Shown one piece after another: positions 31,532-42,130 of a DNA stretch of 64,000 bases. Each line of letters opens with the position of its first letter. Within the stretch, counting starts at the first letter, position 1. The translations under genes were made by a program, and so were the position numbers. Location of the stretch: assembly GCF_004187715.1 (NCBI RefSeq), contig NZ_QZWF01000001.1:1488001-1552000 (forward strand). Reading direction: 5' to 3'. Source of the stretch: Streptomyces sp. F001. Its GTDB lineage: Bacteria; Actinomycetota; Actinomycetes; Streptomycetales; Streptomycetaceae. The notes under the pieces are model-generated. The model saw only the letters and a program-made list of their open reading frames with translations, was not told where the DNA came from and did no database searches.

Positions 31532-32716
31532 ATGACGCCCAAAGGAGAAGAAAGCCGAGCGCACAGTCCGCACTCTCTCGACGACCGGATCGCCGGCGCC
31601 CTGGTCGGCGCGGCCGTCGGCGACGCCCTCGGCGGCCCCGTCGAGGGCTACTCCCCCGACCGGATCGTCGAACGCCACGGCGGCCGCGTCCACGGCATCG
31701 TCGGCCCCTGGAACGGCGCCGACTGGCGCACCGCCCGCCCCATCGCCCCGTACCACAAGGGCGACGGCCACGTCACCGACGACACCCTGCTGACGCACGC
31801 GCTGGTACGGGTCTACGCGCAGGTCCGCGACCACCTCGACGCCTACGCGATCGCCGACCACCTGGTCCCCGACCTGATGACGACCCCGCGCTGGATCCCG
31901 GAGCTGGAGACGGAGGCACTCCCCCTGCACCGGATCTTCCTGGCGGAGAAGTGGCTGGTGGCGAGGCTCCACTACGGCCATGTGGACCCGCGGGAGGCGG
32001 GCGTCGGCAACATCGTCAACTGCGGTGCCGCGATGTACATGGCCCCGGTCGGCCTGGTCAACGCGGCCAACCCGGCGGGCGCCTACGCCGAGGCGCTCGA
32101 CCTCGCCGGCGCCCACCAGTCGTCGTACGGCCGCGAGGCGGCGGGCGTCTTCGCGGCGGCGGTGGCCGCGGCGTGCACACCGGGGGCGACGCCGGACTCG
32201 GTGGTGACCACATGCCTGGAGCTGGCGAAGGACGGCACACGGGCGGCGATCGAGCAGGTCTGCGAAGTGGCGTCCCACCACAGGGGCTTCGAGTCGGCCC
32301 TGACACCGCTGCGCGACGCGGTGGCCCCGTACGACACCGTGGGCCCCGACTACCGCGCCCCGTCCCTGGGCGCCCGCCGCCCCTCGCGCCTCCACTCGAT
32401 CGAGGAACTGCCCGTTGCCCTGGGCATGTTGGTCGTGGCGGGCGGCGACTACCGCCAGGCGGTTCTCGGCTCGGTGAACTACGGCCGCGACTGCGACTCG
32501 ATCGCCACGATGGCCGGCGCTCTGGCCGGCGCCCTGGGCTCACCGGTCCCGGAGGACTGGTCGAAGACGGTCGCCGAGGCCAGCCGCCTCGACCTCTGGG
32601 AACCGGCCCGCACTCTGACCGAAGTCACCCGGGAGATCTTCAAACGGGACGTACGCCGGCGCCGTACCCACGAGCAGATGTTCACTGCGCTGGGAGGCAC
32701 CGCATGCTCCGACTGA
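31532..32716 (+). CDS. ADP-ribosylglycohydrolase family protein 3
   Basis: Intact third paralogue (394 aa). Metal ligands are Thr82-Asp83-Asp84 (HVTDDTLL) and Asp320/Asp322 (NYGRDCDS). GALVGAAVGDALGGPVEGY marks the N-terminus. It is longer than paralogue 1 between the two motifs and contains NCGAAMYMAPVG, a signature of the DraG-like group. ATG 31520, inside the previous stop, is an alternative start (four extra residues); GGGAGG lies just before it. The gene overlaps the start of paralogue 4. Confidence 0.88.
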   Translation: MTPKGEESRAHSPHSLDDRIAGALVGAAVGDALGGPVEGYSPDRIVERHGGRVHGIVGPWNGADWRTARPIAPYHKGDGHVTDDTLLTHALVRVYAQVRDHLDAYAIADHLVPDLMTTPRWIPELETEALPLHRIFLAEKWLVARLHYGHVDPREAGVGNIVNCGAAMYMAPVGLVNAANPAGAYAEALDLAGAHQSSYGREAAGVFAAAVAAACTPGATPDSVVTTCLELAKDGTRAAIEQVCEVASHHRGFESALTPLRDAVAPYDTVGPDYRAPSLGARRPSRLHSIEELPVALGMLVVAGGDYRQAVLGSVNYGRDCDSIATMAGALAGALGSPVPEDWSKTVAEASRLDLWEPARTLTEVTREIFKRDVRRRRTHEQMFTALGGTACSD

Positions 32717-34226
32717 CCTGGGTCCAACCGGAGGACCTGATCGGCCACGAGATCCGCCAGGCACACCAGGACGGCCGCGAACCCACAGCGATCGCAAAGC
32801 GCTGGGAGGCAGCGGGCGGCCCGAAGTCCCCCCACCGCGCAGGCGCCTCCCCCCAACCGGCCTCACGCTACCTGCGCCAACTGGCAGAAGACCTCCTGGA
32901 CGAACTGGCCGACCTGCCCAGCAGCTTGACGGAAACCGAGCCAACGGACCTGTCGAAGATCAGGGCTCTGTGTCCCCACTGGCCGGCACATGCCGTCAGT
33001 CCGCGGGCATTCGTGCCTCCCCCAGTGCCTGAAGGGCCTGGGGGGACCCCCAGGGCGATGGGGGTCCCCCCGCTCGAGCGAAGCCGAGAGTGGGGAGGGT
33101 GGGCGCTGGGGTCCCCCCTCTGGGGAGGCACCCCGCCAGCGCCGGGCAGCGTACCCGCCCCGACCCCAGCCCCACCCAGGCCAGCCTGGAAGCCGCCTGG
33201 CTCGGCAGAGCCGTCGGCTGCCTCCTGGGCAAACCAGTCGAAAAACTCCCCCTCACCGCCATCCGTCAACTAGCCCAAGCAACCGGCAACTGGCCCCTCA
33301 CCACCTACTTCACCGCCCAGGGGGTCCCCTCCGACCTCCTGTCCACGCACCCCTGGAACCGCCGCTCGGCCCACACCTCCCTCGCCGAGAACATCGACGG
33401 CATGCCCGAGGACGACGACCTCAACTACCCCCTCCTCAACCTCCTCCTGCTCCAACGCCACGGCAGAAACTTCACCACCACGGACGTAGCCACCCTCTGG
33501 CTGGACGAACTCCCCGCCGGCCGCACCTTCACCGCCGAACGCATCGCCTACCGCAACCTCCTCACCGGCATCGAACCCCCGCACACCGCCCGCCACCGCA
33601 ACCCCTTCCGCGAATGGATCGGCGCCCTGATCCGCGCCGACATCCACGGCTGGACCAACCCCGGCGACCCGGCCGCCGCTGCCGAACAGGCCCACCGGGA
33701 CGCCACCCTCACCCACACCGCCAACGGCGTCTACGCAGCGATGTTCACCGCCGCCACCATCGCCACCGCGGCCACCGGCACCACGGGCATCCACACCAGC
33801 CTGCGCACCGGCCTCTCCGTCGTCCCTCCGCACTCCCGCCTGGCCGACGCCGTCCACCACGCCATCCAACTGGCCGAATCCCACGAGGACTTCGACACGG
33901 TCGTGGACGAACTCCACGCCCGCCACGCCGACCACCACTGGGTTCACGCCATCCCCAACACCGCCCTGATCGCCGCCGCCCTCACCCACGCGGACGGCGA
34001 CTTCACGGGCTCCATCTGCCGTGCGGTGTCCGGTGGTTGGGACACCGACTCGAACGGCGCGACGGCCGGCAGCATCGCCGCCCTCCTCGTCGGCACCCCC
34101 GCCGCTCTCCCCGACCGCTGGACCAGCCCGCTGAAGAACCGCCTGTCCACCACCGTCGGCGACTTCAACGGCACCGGCTTCGACACCCTGGCCCACCTGA
34201 CCCACCTGGAGGCCCTCCGCCCATGA
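32704..34226 (+). CDS. ADP-ribosylglycohydrolase family protein 4, interrupted by a repeat element
   Basis: The N-terminal part (MLRLTWVQPEDLIGHEIRQA to CPHWPAHA) is in one frame and runs to a stop at 33273. The hydrolase domain (SLEAAWLGRAVGCLLGKPVEKL onward to 34226) is in another. The change happens within an interspersed repeat at 32995-33160 that also occurs at 56909. The hydrolase part keeps an acidic first motif (GMPEDDDLNYP) and a second motif (GWDTDSNG). As sequenced, one continuous protein cannot be made; the second part could restart at GTG 33090. It may be a pseudogene or two polypeptides. Confidence 0.65.
32995..33160. repeat. Interspersed GC-rich repeat, copy A, inside a gene
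   Basis: Begins GTCAGTCCGCGGGCATTCGT and matches copy B at 56909 from its first base, with shared GGTGGGCGCTGGGG and CAGCGCCGGGC blocks further on. It contains nested GGGGGACCCCC-type palindromes. The internal GAGCGAAGCCGAG segment (33076 region) also occurs, inverted, at 46506-46544. It interrupts ADP-ribosylglycohydrolase gene 4. Confidence 0.8.
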
Positions 34227-34230
34227 CCCC

Positions 34231-35421
34231 ATGAGCACCCCGCCCCTGACCGGTCTTCGCGTCCTCGACATGGCCACCCTCTTCGCCGGTCCCCTCGCCG
34301 CCACCATGCTCGGCGACTTCGGCGCGGAGGTCGTCAAGATCGAGCACCCCACCAGGCCCGACCCCTCCCGAGGCCACGGTCCGGCCAAGGACGACATCGG
34401 ACTGTGGTGGAAAATCCTCGGCCGCAACAAGCGCACCATCACCCTCGACCTCTCCAAGCCCGGCGGCCGCGCCACCCTTCTCCGCCTCGCCGCCACCGCG
34501 GACGTCATCATCGAGAACTTCCGCCCCGGCACCCTGGAGAAGTGGGACCTCGGCTGGCCGGAACTGTCGGACGCCAACCCCCGCCTGGTACTCACCCGCG
34601 TCACCGGCTTCGGCCAGTTCGGCCCGTACGCGCACCGCCCCGGCTTCGGCACCCTCGCCGAGGCGATGAGCGGCTTCGCCGCGATCACCGGCGAACCGGA
34701 CGCGCCGCCCACCCTCCCGCCCTTCGGCCTGGCCGACTCGATCGCGGGCCTGGCGACGGCGTACGCGGTGCTGACCGCCCTCGCCGCCCGCGACCGCACC
34801 GGCGAGGGCCAGGTCGTCGACATGGCGATCATCGAACCGATCCTGACGGTGCTGGGCCCCCAGCCGACCTGGTACGACCAGCTCGGCCACATCCAGCCCC
34901 GCACCGGCAACCGCTCCCAGAACAACGCTCCGCGCAACACCTACCGCACCGCCGACGGCACCTGGGTCGCCGTCTCGACCTCGGCCCAGTCGGTGGCGGA
35001 ACGTGTGATGCGCCTGGTCGGCCGCCCCGACCTGATCGACGAACCATGGTTCGCCACGGGCGACGGACGGGCCCGCCACTGCGACGTCCTCGACAAGGCG
35101 GTGGGCGACTGGATCGCGCAACGCACCCGGACCGAGGTCCTGGCCGCCTTCGAGAAGGCGGAAGCGGCGGTGGCACCGATCCAGGACGTACGCGACGTGA
35201 TGACGGACCCGCAGTACGCGGCCCTCGGCACGATCACCACGGTCGACGACCCCGATCTGGGCCCGCTGCGCATGCAGAACGTCCTCTTCCGTCTCTCCGC
35301 CACTCCCGGCGCGATCCGCTGGGCGGGCCGCCCGCACGGCGCGGACACGGACGCGGTCCTCACCGAACTGGGCCTGACCCCGGCCGAGTTGACGGCGCTG
35401 CGCACGGAGGGCGCGCTGTGA
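34231..35421 (+). CDS. Class III (CaiB/BaiF) CoA-transferase
   Basis: Family III CoA-transferase (396 aa) that moves CoA between carboxylic acids. The catalytic Asp is Asp169 in PFGLADSIAG. The N-terminal GLRVLDMATLFAGPLAATMLGDFGAEV and ENFRPGTLEKW segments are typical. It overlaps the next gene, a CitE-like lyase, by GTGA. That pairing suggests a route in which a 3-hydroxy acid is activated to its CoA ester and then cleaved; the substrate is unknown. Confidence 0.92.
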   Translation: MSTPPLTGLRVLDMATLFAGPLAATMLGDFGAEVVKIEHPTRPDPSRGHGPAKDDIGLWWKILGRNKRTITLDLSKPGGRATLLRLAATADVIIENFRPGTLEKWDLGWPELSDANPRLVLTRVTGFGQFGPYAHRPGFGTLAEAMSGFAAITGEPDAPPTLPPFGLADSIAGLATAYAVLTALAARDRTGEGQVVDMAIIEPILTVLGPQPTWYDQLGHIQPRTGNRSQNNAPRNTYRTADGTWVAVSTSAQSVAERVMRLVGRPDLIDEPWFATGDGRARHCDVLDKAVGDWIAQRTRTEVLAAFEKAEAAVAPIQDVRDVMTDPQYAALGTITTVDDPDLGPLRMQNVLFRLSATPGAIRWAGRPHGADTDAVLTELGLTPAELTALRTEGAL

Positions 35422-36236
35422 TCTCGCTGACCTGGCTGTACGTTCCCGGTGACCGCCCGCGCATCGTCACGAAGGCCCTCGCCTGTGGCGCCGATGTCGT
35501 CGTGATCGACCTGGAGGACGCGGTCGCTCCGGACCGCAAGGACTACGCCCGCGCGGCCACCGCGGAGCTTCTCTCCGAGGCCCAGCCGGTGCCGGTGCAC
35601 GTCCGTGTGAACGCCGTGGGCACACCCCTGGCGGCGGCCGACCTGAAAACGGTGGCCTCGCTCCCGGGGTTGTCGGGCCTGCGCCTGCCGAAGGTGACGT
35701 CGGCCCGGCAGGTCGTGCAGGTGGCCGAGTCCACGGCCGCCGACGCGGCACCTCCCCTGTACGCCCTCCTGGAAACGGCGCTGGGCATCGAGCACGCCCA
35801 CGCCGTCGCCCGCGCGCACCCGTCCCTGCGCGGTATCGCTCTGGGCGAGGCGGACCTCAAAGCCGACCTGGGCGTACGCGCCGACAGCGGCCTGGACTGG
35901 TCCCGCTCCCGCGTCGTCGTCGCCGCACGCGCGGCGGGCCTGCCGCCCCCGTCCCAGTCCGTCCACCCCGACACCCGCGACCTCGACGGCCTGGCGGCGA
36001 GCTGCGCCCACGGCCGGGCCCTGGGCTTCCTGGGCCGCGCCGCCATCCACCCGCGCCAGCTTCCGGTCATCGAGCGGGCCTACCTCCCGACACAGGAGGA
36101 GATCGAGAAAGCCGAAACCATCGTCAAGGCAGCGGCCACCAACCGGGGCGCGCAGGCCCTGCCCGACGGAACGTTCATCGACGCGGCGGTCGTCACAGCG
36201 GCGAACCGAACCCTGTCCCTGGCCCACCGCCACTGA
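35418..36236 (+). CDS. CitE-like HpcH/HpaI-family aldolase/lyase
   Basis: A 272-aa TIM-barrel lyase resembling the citrate lyase beta subunit and malyl/citramalyl-CoA lyases. The metal site region is visible as VVVIDLEDAVAPDRK (Glu33/Asp34) and the second acidic cluster as GIALGEADLKADLG. The GTG start overlaps the CoA-transferase stop. No citrate lyase alpha or gamma genes are adjacent, so it is likely a stand-alone acyl-CoA lyase acting with the transferase. It ends at a terminator. Confidence 0.88.
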   Translation: MISLTWLYVPGDRPRIVTKALACGADVVVIDLEDAVAPDRKDYARAATAELLSEAQPVPVHVRVNAVGTPLAAADLKTVASLPGLSGLRLPKVTSARQVVQVAESTAADAAPPLYALLETALGIEHAHAVARAHPSLRGIALGEADLKADLGVRADSGLDWSRSRVVVAARAAGLPPPSQSVHPDTRDLDGLAASCAHGRALGFLGRAAIHPRQLPVIERAYLPTQEEIEKAETIVKAAATNRGAQALPDGTFIDAAVVTAANRTLSLAHRH

Positions 36237-36257
36237 GTCCCGGTCCTCGGCACGAAC

Positions 36258-36287
36258 GAGGGCGCCCGGAAAACTCCGAGCGCCCTC
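36258..36287. terminator. Terminator between the CitE-like gene and lgt
   Basis: GAGGGCGC at 36258-36265 pairs with GCGCCCTC at 36280-36287, with an inner GGA/TCC pair, between two convergent genes. Confidence 0.75.
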
Positions 36288-36315
36288 ATCGACGTATGAG
36301 ACGTACGACCGATCG

Positions 36316-37233
36316 TCACGTCTTCTTCGTGGACCCGGCCCCGTCCTCGACCTCGGACTTCGCATCGGCCCCGTCCTCGACCTCGGGCTCACCGTCGCCC
36401 TCGTTGCCCCCGTCGGCGGCAGCCGGCTCCACCACGGCCTCCCGGCCCGGCCGCTTCCTGGCCGACAGCACGATGTAGACCACGGCGAGCAGGAACACCA
36501 GCAGCGCGGTCCAGTTGTTCAGCCGCAGGCCCAGGATGTGGTGGGCGTCGTCGACGCGCATGTACTCGATCCAGAAGCGGCCGGCGCAGTACGAGGCGAC
36601 GTACAGGGCGAACGCGCGGCCGTGGCCCAGCTTGAAGCGGCGGTCGGCCCAGATCACCAGCACCGTGACGCCGATGCACCACAAGGACTCGTACAGGAAC
36701 GTCGGGTGGTAGTACCCCGGCACCCGGCCGTCCGCCGTGGACGTGATGTGCACCGCCCAGGGGAGGTCGGTCTCCCGCCCGTACAGCTCCTGGTTGAACC
36801 AGTTGCCCCAGCGCCCGATCGCCTGCGCGAGGGCGATACCGGGGGCGACGGCATCGGCGTACGCGGGCAGCGGGATACCGCGACGGCGACAGCCGATCCA
36901 TGCGCCCAGCGCACCGAATGCGATCGCACCCCAGATGCCCAGGCCGCCCTCCCAGATCTTGAAGGCGTCCACCCAGTCACGGCCCTCGCTGAAGTACAGC
37001 TGGTAGTCCGTGACCACGTGGTAGAGCCGGCCGCCGATCAGGCCGAACGGAACGGCCCAGACCGCGATGTCGGCAACCGTTCCGGGCCGTCCGCCGCGGG
37101 CGATCCAGCGCCTGTTGCCGAGCCACACGGCCACGAAGACACCGATGATGATGCAGAACGCGTAGCCGCGCAGCGGAATGGGGCCGAGGTACAGCACTCC
37201 GCGCGACGGGCTGGGAATGTAGGCAAGTTCCAT
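36316..37233 (-). CDS. lgt: Prolipoprotein diacylglyceryl transferase
   Basis: Membrane enzyme (305 aa) that attaches diacylglycerol to the lipobox Cys of prelipoproteins. It has the family signature around GRWGNWFNQELYGRET, HPTFLYESLW, and several membrane segments. The C-terminal 50 residues form an acidic tail with a near-duplicated SEVEDGA-type unit, beyond the catalytic domain. It is upstream-adjacent to the DsbA-like gene in the same orientation. Confidence 0.96.
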   Translation of the reverse strand: MELAYIPSPSRGVLYLGPIPLRGYAFCIIIGVFVAVWLGNRRWIARGGRPGTVADIAVWAVPFGLIGGRLYHVVTDYQLYFSEGRDWVDAFKIWEGGLGIWGAIAFGALGAWIGCRRRGIPLPAYADAVAPGIALAQAIGRWGNWFNQELYGRETDLPWAVHITSTADGRVPGYYHPTFLYESLWCIGVTVLVIWADRRFKLGHGRAFALYVASYCAGRFWIEYMRVDDAHHILGLRLNNWTALLVFLLAVVYIVLSARKRPGREAVVEPAAADGGNEGDGEPEVEDGADAKSEVEDGAGSTKKT

Positions 37234-37315
37234 GGCAGGGTCGACGCTACCCTGCCGGACACACCCGACGGCGGGCGGCCCGGCTACGGCTCCATAACGA
37301 GCAGCGGCCCGCGTC

Positions 37316-38092
37316 TCACCCCTGCGCGGCCTCCTGCACCTGCTGCTTCAGCTTCGCGGGCGTCATCGACTGGTCCTCGAAGATGTTCTTGCCGTTGAGC
37401 AGCACGGTCGGCGTGCCCGAGAAGCCGCCCTTGGTGAAGGCCTCGGCGGACTTGTCGACCCAGCTGTTGTGGGTGCCGTCCTCCACACACCTGCGGAAGG
37501 CGGGGGTGTTCAGGCCCTGCACCTTGCCAGCCAGCTCGATGAGCCTGGCGTTGTCCCCGAAGGCGTCGTCGGTCTCCGGCGGCTGGTTGTCGTACAGCAC
37601 GTCGTGGTACGCGACGAACTTGCCGACGTCCTGGGCGCAGGCCGCGGCGTTGGCCGCGTTGCGGGAGCCGCTGCCGCCCATGCCGCCGTCGATGATCGTG
37701 GCCAGCCGGTACTCCGCTCTCAGCTGCCCGGCGTCCGTCAGTTCGTGGATCGTCGAGCGGTACTTCGTCTCGAAGGACTTGCAGGCCGGGCAGCGGAAGT
37801 CCTCCCAGATCGTGAGCGTCGACTTCGCGTCCTCCCGGCCGACCGGGATGACGAGGTTGTCGTCGCCGTTCGCCCCCGAGGGGGCCACGACCGGGCCCGC
37901 GCTGTCGTCGCCTTCGTCCTTGCCGGCGTTCGCGGCGATCACGCCGATCACCGCCGCAAGGCCCAGGACGCAGACGACTGCCGCGCCCACGATCAGCGTC
38001 CGCCTTCGCTTCTCCGCGGCCTTCTGCTTCTCACGCTCGACCGCCAGCCGCTCCCGGGCGGTGCGCTTTCCGTCACGGTTCTTCTCGCTCAC
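37316..38092 (-). CDS. Membrane-anchored DsbA-like thioredoxin-fold protein
   Basis: A 258-aa protein with a charged N-terminus, one membrane anchor (about 32-54) and an extracytoplasmic thioredoxin-fold domain. The active site is CPAC in WEDFRCPACKSF, and the cis-Pro loop is GFSGTPTVLLNG. These actinobacterial DsbA/DsbG-like proteins form or repair disulfides in exported proteins. GTG 38092 (VSEKNRDGK) is the likely start; the longer frame reads through the trpA terminator. Confidence 0.9.
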   Translation of the reverse strand: MSEKNRDGKRTARERLAVEREKQKAAEKRRRTLIVGAAVVCVLGLAAVIGVIAANAGKDEGDDSAGPVVAPSGANGDDNLVIPVGREDAKSTLTIWEDFRCPACKSFETKYRSTIHELTDAGQLRAEYRLATIIDGGMGGSGSRNAANAAACAQDVGKFVAYHDVLYDNQPPETDDAFGDNARLIELAGKVQGLNTPAFRRCVEDGTHNSWVDKSAEAFTKGGFSGTPTVLLNGKNIFEDQSMTPAKLKQQVQEAAQG

Positions 38093-38107
38093 ACCCCGCA
38101 GAACGAA

Positions 38108-38134
38108 CCGGGGAGGCGCACCGCGCCTCCCCGG
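38108..38134. terminator. trpA terminator
   Basis: Perfect 12-bp hairpin (CCGGGGAGGCGC, three-base loop, complement) 45 bp past the trpA stop and just before the DsbA-like gene. Confidence 0.85.
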
Positions 38135-38178
38135 CCCCAGGTCCACTCGTTCGAGTGACCGATTTTCTGATACGCCTG

Positions 38179-39002
38179 TCAGCTTTCCGTAAGCACCTGT
38201 CCGCGTACGCCCTTGGCCAGCTCACCCGCGAGCCCGCGGACGGCCTCGATGGCGGCCGCGTGGTCCGGGGCGTCCAGCATCCGCTTGACGAAGGCGGAGC
38301 CGACGATCACGCCGTCGGCGAAGCCGGCGACCTCGGCGGCCTGGGCGGCGTTGGAGACGCCGAGGCCGACGCAGACGGGCAGGTCGGTGGTGGCGCGGGT
38401 GCGCTGCACCAGATCCTGGGCCTGCGCGCCCACGGTCTCCCGGGTGCCGGTGACGCCCATCAGGGAGGCGGCGTAGACGAAGCCGCTGCCCGCCCTGGTG
38501 ATCTCGGCGAGCCGCTTGTCCTTGCTGCTGGGCGCCACGACGAAGACCGTCGCGAGGCCGTGCTTCTCGGCGTGCTCCCGCCACAGCGCCGACTCCTGCA
38601 CGGGCAGGTCGGGCAGGATGCATCCGGCCCCGCCCGCCTCGGCGAGCTCGGCGGTGAAGCGCTCGACGCCGTAGCGGTCGATGGGGTTCCAGTACGTCAT
38701 GACGAGGATCGGCTTGCCGGTGGCCTCGTGGGCCTCGCGGACCGTCCGCATCACGTCGGCGATCCTGACTCCGCCGCGCAGGGCGATGTCGTCGGCGGTC
38801 TGGATGACGGGGCCGTCGAGGACGGGGTCGCTGTGCGGCAGACCGACCTCCACGATGTCGGCGCCGCCGTCGAGGACGGCCCTGACCGCCTCGATGCCGC
38901 CGTCCACGGTCGGGAAGCCGGCCGGGAGGTAGGCGATGAGGGCGGAGCGGCCCTCGGCCCTGGCGGCGGCGAGGGTGTCCGTCAACAGCTGGATGTTGCC
39001 GC

Positions 39003-39006
<4 letters not shown>
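38179..39006 (-). CDS. trpA: Tryptophan synthase alpha subunit
   Basis: Cleaves indole-3-glycerol phosphate to indole (275 aa). Catalytic Glu53 ([10 protein letters not shown]) and Asp64 (PVLDGP) are present, as is the phosphate-binding [10 protein letters not shown] and DGVIVGSA. The start overlaps the trpB stop by four bases, and a strong terminator follows. Confidence 0.97.
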
Positions 39007-40289
<1,283 letters not shown>

Positions 40290-40347
40290 ACGGAAACCTC
40301 ACGGTGAGTGTGTTGTTTGCACTAATCGCCGTGGGGGCGGGGCTTTG

Positions 40348-40572
40348 TCAGGCGGCCGCAGGCCGACTGTGGCTTGTCGCGCAGTTCCCCGCGCCCCTGA
40401 AGGTTGGCTGCTGCCATCGCATGCCGTTGACTTGCCCCGGCTCATCACCGATCACGTAACGCACCCGGCGTCCGTGCACCCTGCGCGCGGGCGCGCGGCA
40501 GCCACGGGGACGGCAGCCGCGCGCGAGGCGGGCGTACGGGTCCCTCGTCGCCAGGGTGATCGGGAGAGTCAT
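40348..40572 (-). CDS. trpM: TrpM, small trp-operon protein, C-terminus encoded by a repeat
   Basis: Arg-rich 74-aa protein between trpC and trpB, the position of trpM (trpX) in Streptomyces. The core YARLARGCRPRGCRAPARRVHG then RYVIGDEPGQ is the recognisable part. The last 18 or so residues (FRGAGNCATSHSRPAAA) are exactly what a very common Streptomyces repeat encodes when translated, so the natural C-terminus has probably been replaced or extended. ATG 40572 is chosen over TTG 40581; neither has a good ribosome binding site. Confidence 0.75.
   Translation of the reverse strand: MTLPITLATRDPYARLARGCRPRGCRAPARRVHGRRVRYVIGDEPGQVNGMRWQQPTFRGAGNCATSHSRPAAA
40351..40402. repeat. Common Streptomyces GC-rich repeat at the 3' end of trpM
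   Basis: Contains GCGCAGTTCCCCGCGCCCCT preceded by GGCCGACTGTGGCTTGTC. From general knowledge this sequence recurs hundreds of times in Streptomyces intergenic regions; only this one copy is in the window. It encodes the end of trpM. Confidence 0.6.
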
Positions 40573-40594
40573 CGGGCCCAAGCCTAGCGGGAGA

Positions 40595-41404
40595 TCAGCC
40601 TCGGCCGTGCCGCAGCGCAGGGTGCTCGCCGGCCGCCACCAGGTCGGAGACGGCCGTCTTGGGGTCGCGGCCGGTGACCAGGGACTCGCCGACCAGGACC
40701 GCGTCGGCGCCGGCGTTGGCGTAGGCGATGAGGTCGTGCGGGCCGCGGACGCCGGACTCGGCCACCTTGACGATGCCGACCGGGATGTCCGGGGCGAGCC
40801 GCTCGAACGTGCCGCGGTCGACCTCCAGCGTCTTCAGGTTGCGCGCGTTGACGCCGATGAGCTTGGCGCCGGCGTCCACCGCGCGGTCGACCTCGTCCTC
40901 GTCGTGCACCTCGACGAGCGGCGTGAGCCCGATGGACACCGCCCGCTCGATGAGGGACTCCAGCGCGGGCTGGTCGAGGGCCGCGACGATCAGCAGCGCG
41001 AGGTCGGCGCCGTAGGCCCGGGCCTCCCACAGCTGGTAGGAGGTGACGATGAAGTCCTTGCGCAGGACGGGGATGTCCACGCGCGCGCGGACCGCCTCCA
41101 GGTCCGCCAGGGAACCGCCGAAGCGGCGCTGTTCGGTGAGGACGGAGATGACGGCCGCGCCGCCCGCCTCGTAGTCCGCCGCGAGGCCGGCCGGGTCGGC
41201 GATCGCCGCCAGCGCACCCTTGGAGGGGCTGGAGCGCTTGACCTCGCAGATCACCTTGACGCCGTCGCCGCGCAGGGCGGCCAGACCGTCCTTGGCGGCG
41301 GGCGCCTTCGCCGCGCGCTCCTTGAGCTCGTCGAGGCTCACGCGCGCCTGCCGCTCCGCGAGGTCGGCCCGCACTCCGTCGATGATCTCGTCGAGCACAC
41401 TCAC
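40595..41404 (-). CDS. trpC: Indole-3-glycerol-phosphate synthase
   Basis: TIM-barrel enzyme (269 aa) making indole-3-glycerol phosphate. The signature [10 protein letters not shown] and the catalytic [24 protein letters not shown] and AESGV motifs are all present. GTG 41404 follows GGAAGGGGG. No trpF lies nearby; PriA in the his operon should supply that step. Confidence 0.96.
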   Translation of the reverse strand: MSVLDEIIDGVRADLAERQARVSLDELKERAAKAPAAKDGLAALRGDGVKVICEVKRSSPSKGALAAIADPAGLAADYEAGGAAVISVLTEQRRFGGSLADLEAVRARVDIPVLRKDFIVTSYQLWEARAYGADLALLIVAALDQPALESLIERAVSIGLTPLVEVHDEDEVDRAVDAGAKLIGVNARNLKTLEVDRGTFERLAPDIPVGIVKVAESGVRGPHDLIAYANAGADAVLVGESLVTGRDPKTAVSDLVAAGEHPALRHGRG

Positions 41405-41591
41405 GCGAGCGGCCCCCTTCCAGACGGTTGACTGATAAAGCGCTTGGGCCTCTGCCCGCGGCTGCCTCATCAGCCGAGCCGGAGGCGGTACCGAAGGCGA
41501 AACCGGTGGTCACTGCGATGGTATCCGGAGGAAGGCGTAGTCCTCGCATCCGGTTGACGGCGGTCCCACTACCTGGACGTTTACCCGTCGA

Positions 41592-42035
41592 TCAAGGGTG
41601 CAGCCAGCCGCCGAAGGGCAGGTTCCGGACAACCGTGAAGACCAGCAGCAGGGCTCCCACGGTCCACGCCTGCGCCGGTCGGAGATCGATCCGCAGGGGA
41701 CGGCCCCGCGCCGCCCGGACCGTCCAGAGGGTCCACCCCAGGGCGAAGAGCAGACAGCCGGCCACGGCCAGGGCGTTGGCCTGGAGCGCCGCCGCGATGT
41801 CCCCGTGCACGACGGCGTGCGCGCTGCGCAGGCCGCCGCAGCCGGGGCAGTAGAGGCCGGTGTACTGCAGGAGCGGGCAGACGGGGTAGTGACCGGGCTC
41901 GTTGGGGTCCACGGCCCCCACGTACGCGAACGCCCCGGCGACGGCCGCCAGGACTCCTGCGGGCGCGGCCAGGCGCCCGAATACGGGTGCGGAGGGCGTC
42001 GGCATGCGCCGGCTGTCGGCGTTCACGCCTCGCAT
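41592..42035 (-). CDS. DUF2752 membrane protein
   Basis: Small membrane protein (147 aa) with the DUF2752 hallmark CPLLQYTGLYCPGCGGLRS followed by HGD, and three membrane segments. Function unknown. Such proteins are common in the Streptomyces trp region. ATG 42035 follows GGGG; GTG 42026 is an alternative. Confidence 0.85.
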   Translation of the reverse strand: MRGVNADSRRMPTPSAPVFGRLAAPAGVLAAVAGAFAYVGAVDPNEPGHYPVCPLLQYTGLYCPGCGGLRSAHAVVHGDIAAALQANALAVAGCLLFALGWTLWTVRAARGRPLRIDLRPAQAWTVGALLLVFTVVRNLPFGGWLHP

Positions 42036-42130
42036 TGTGCCCCGCGCGGGCCCCGAACACGCGTCAGGGGCGGCCCGGCGGGAATGCCGGGCCGCCCCTC
42101 GACGAGGTCGCACGGGACAGCCGTACGGGC

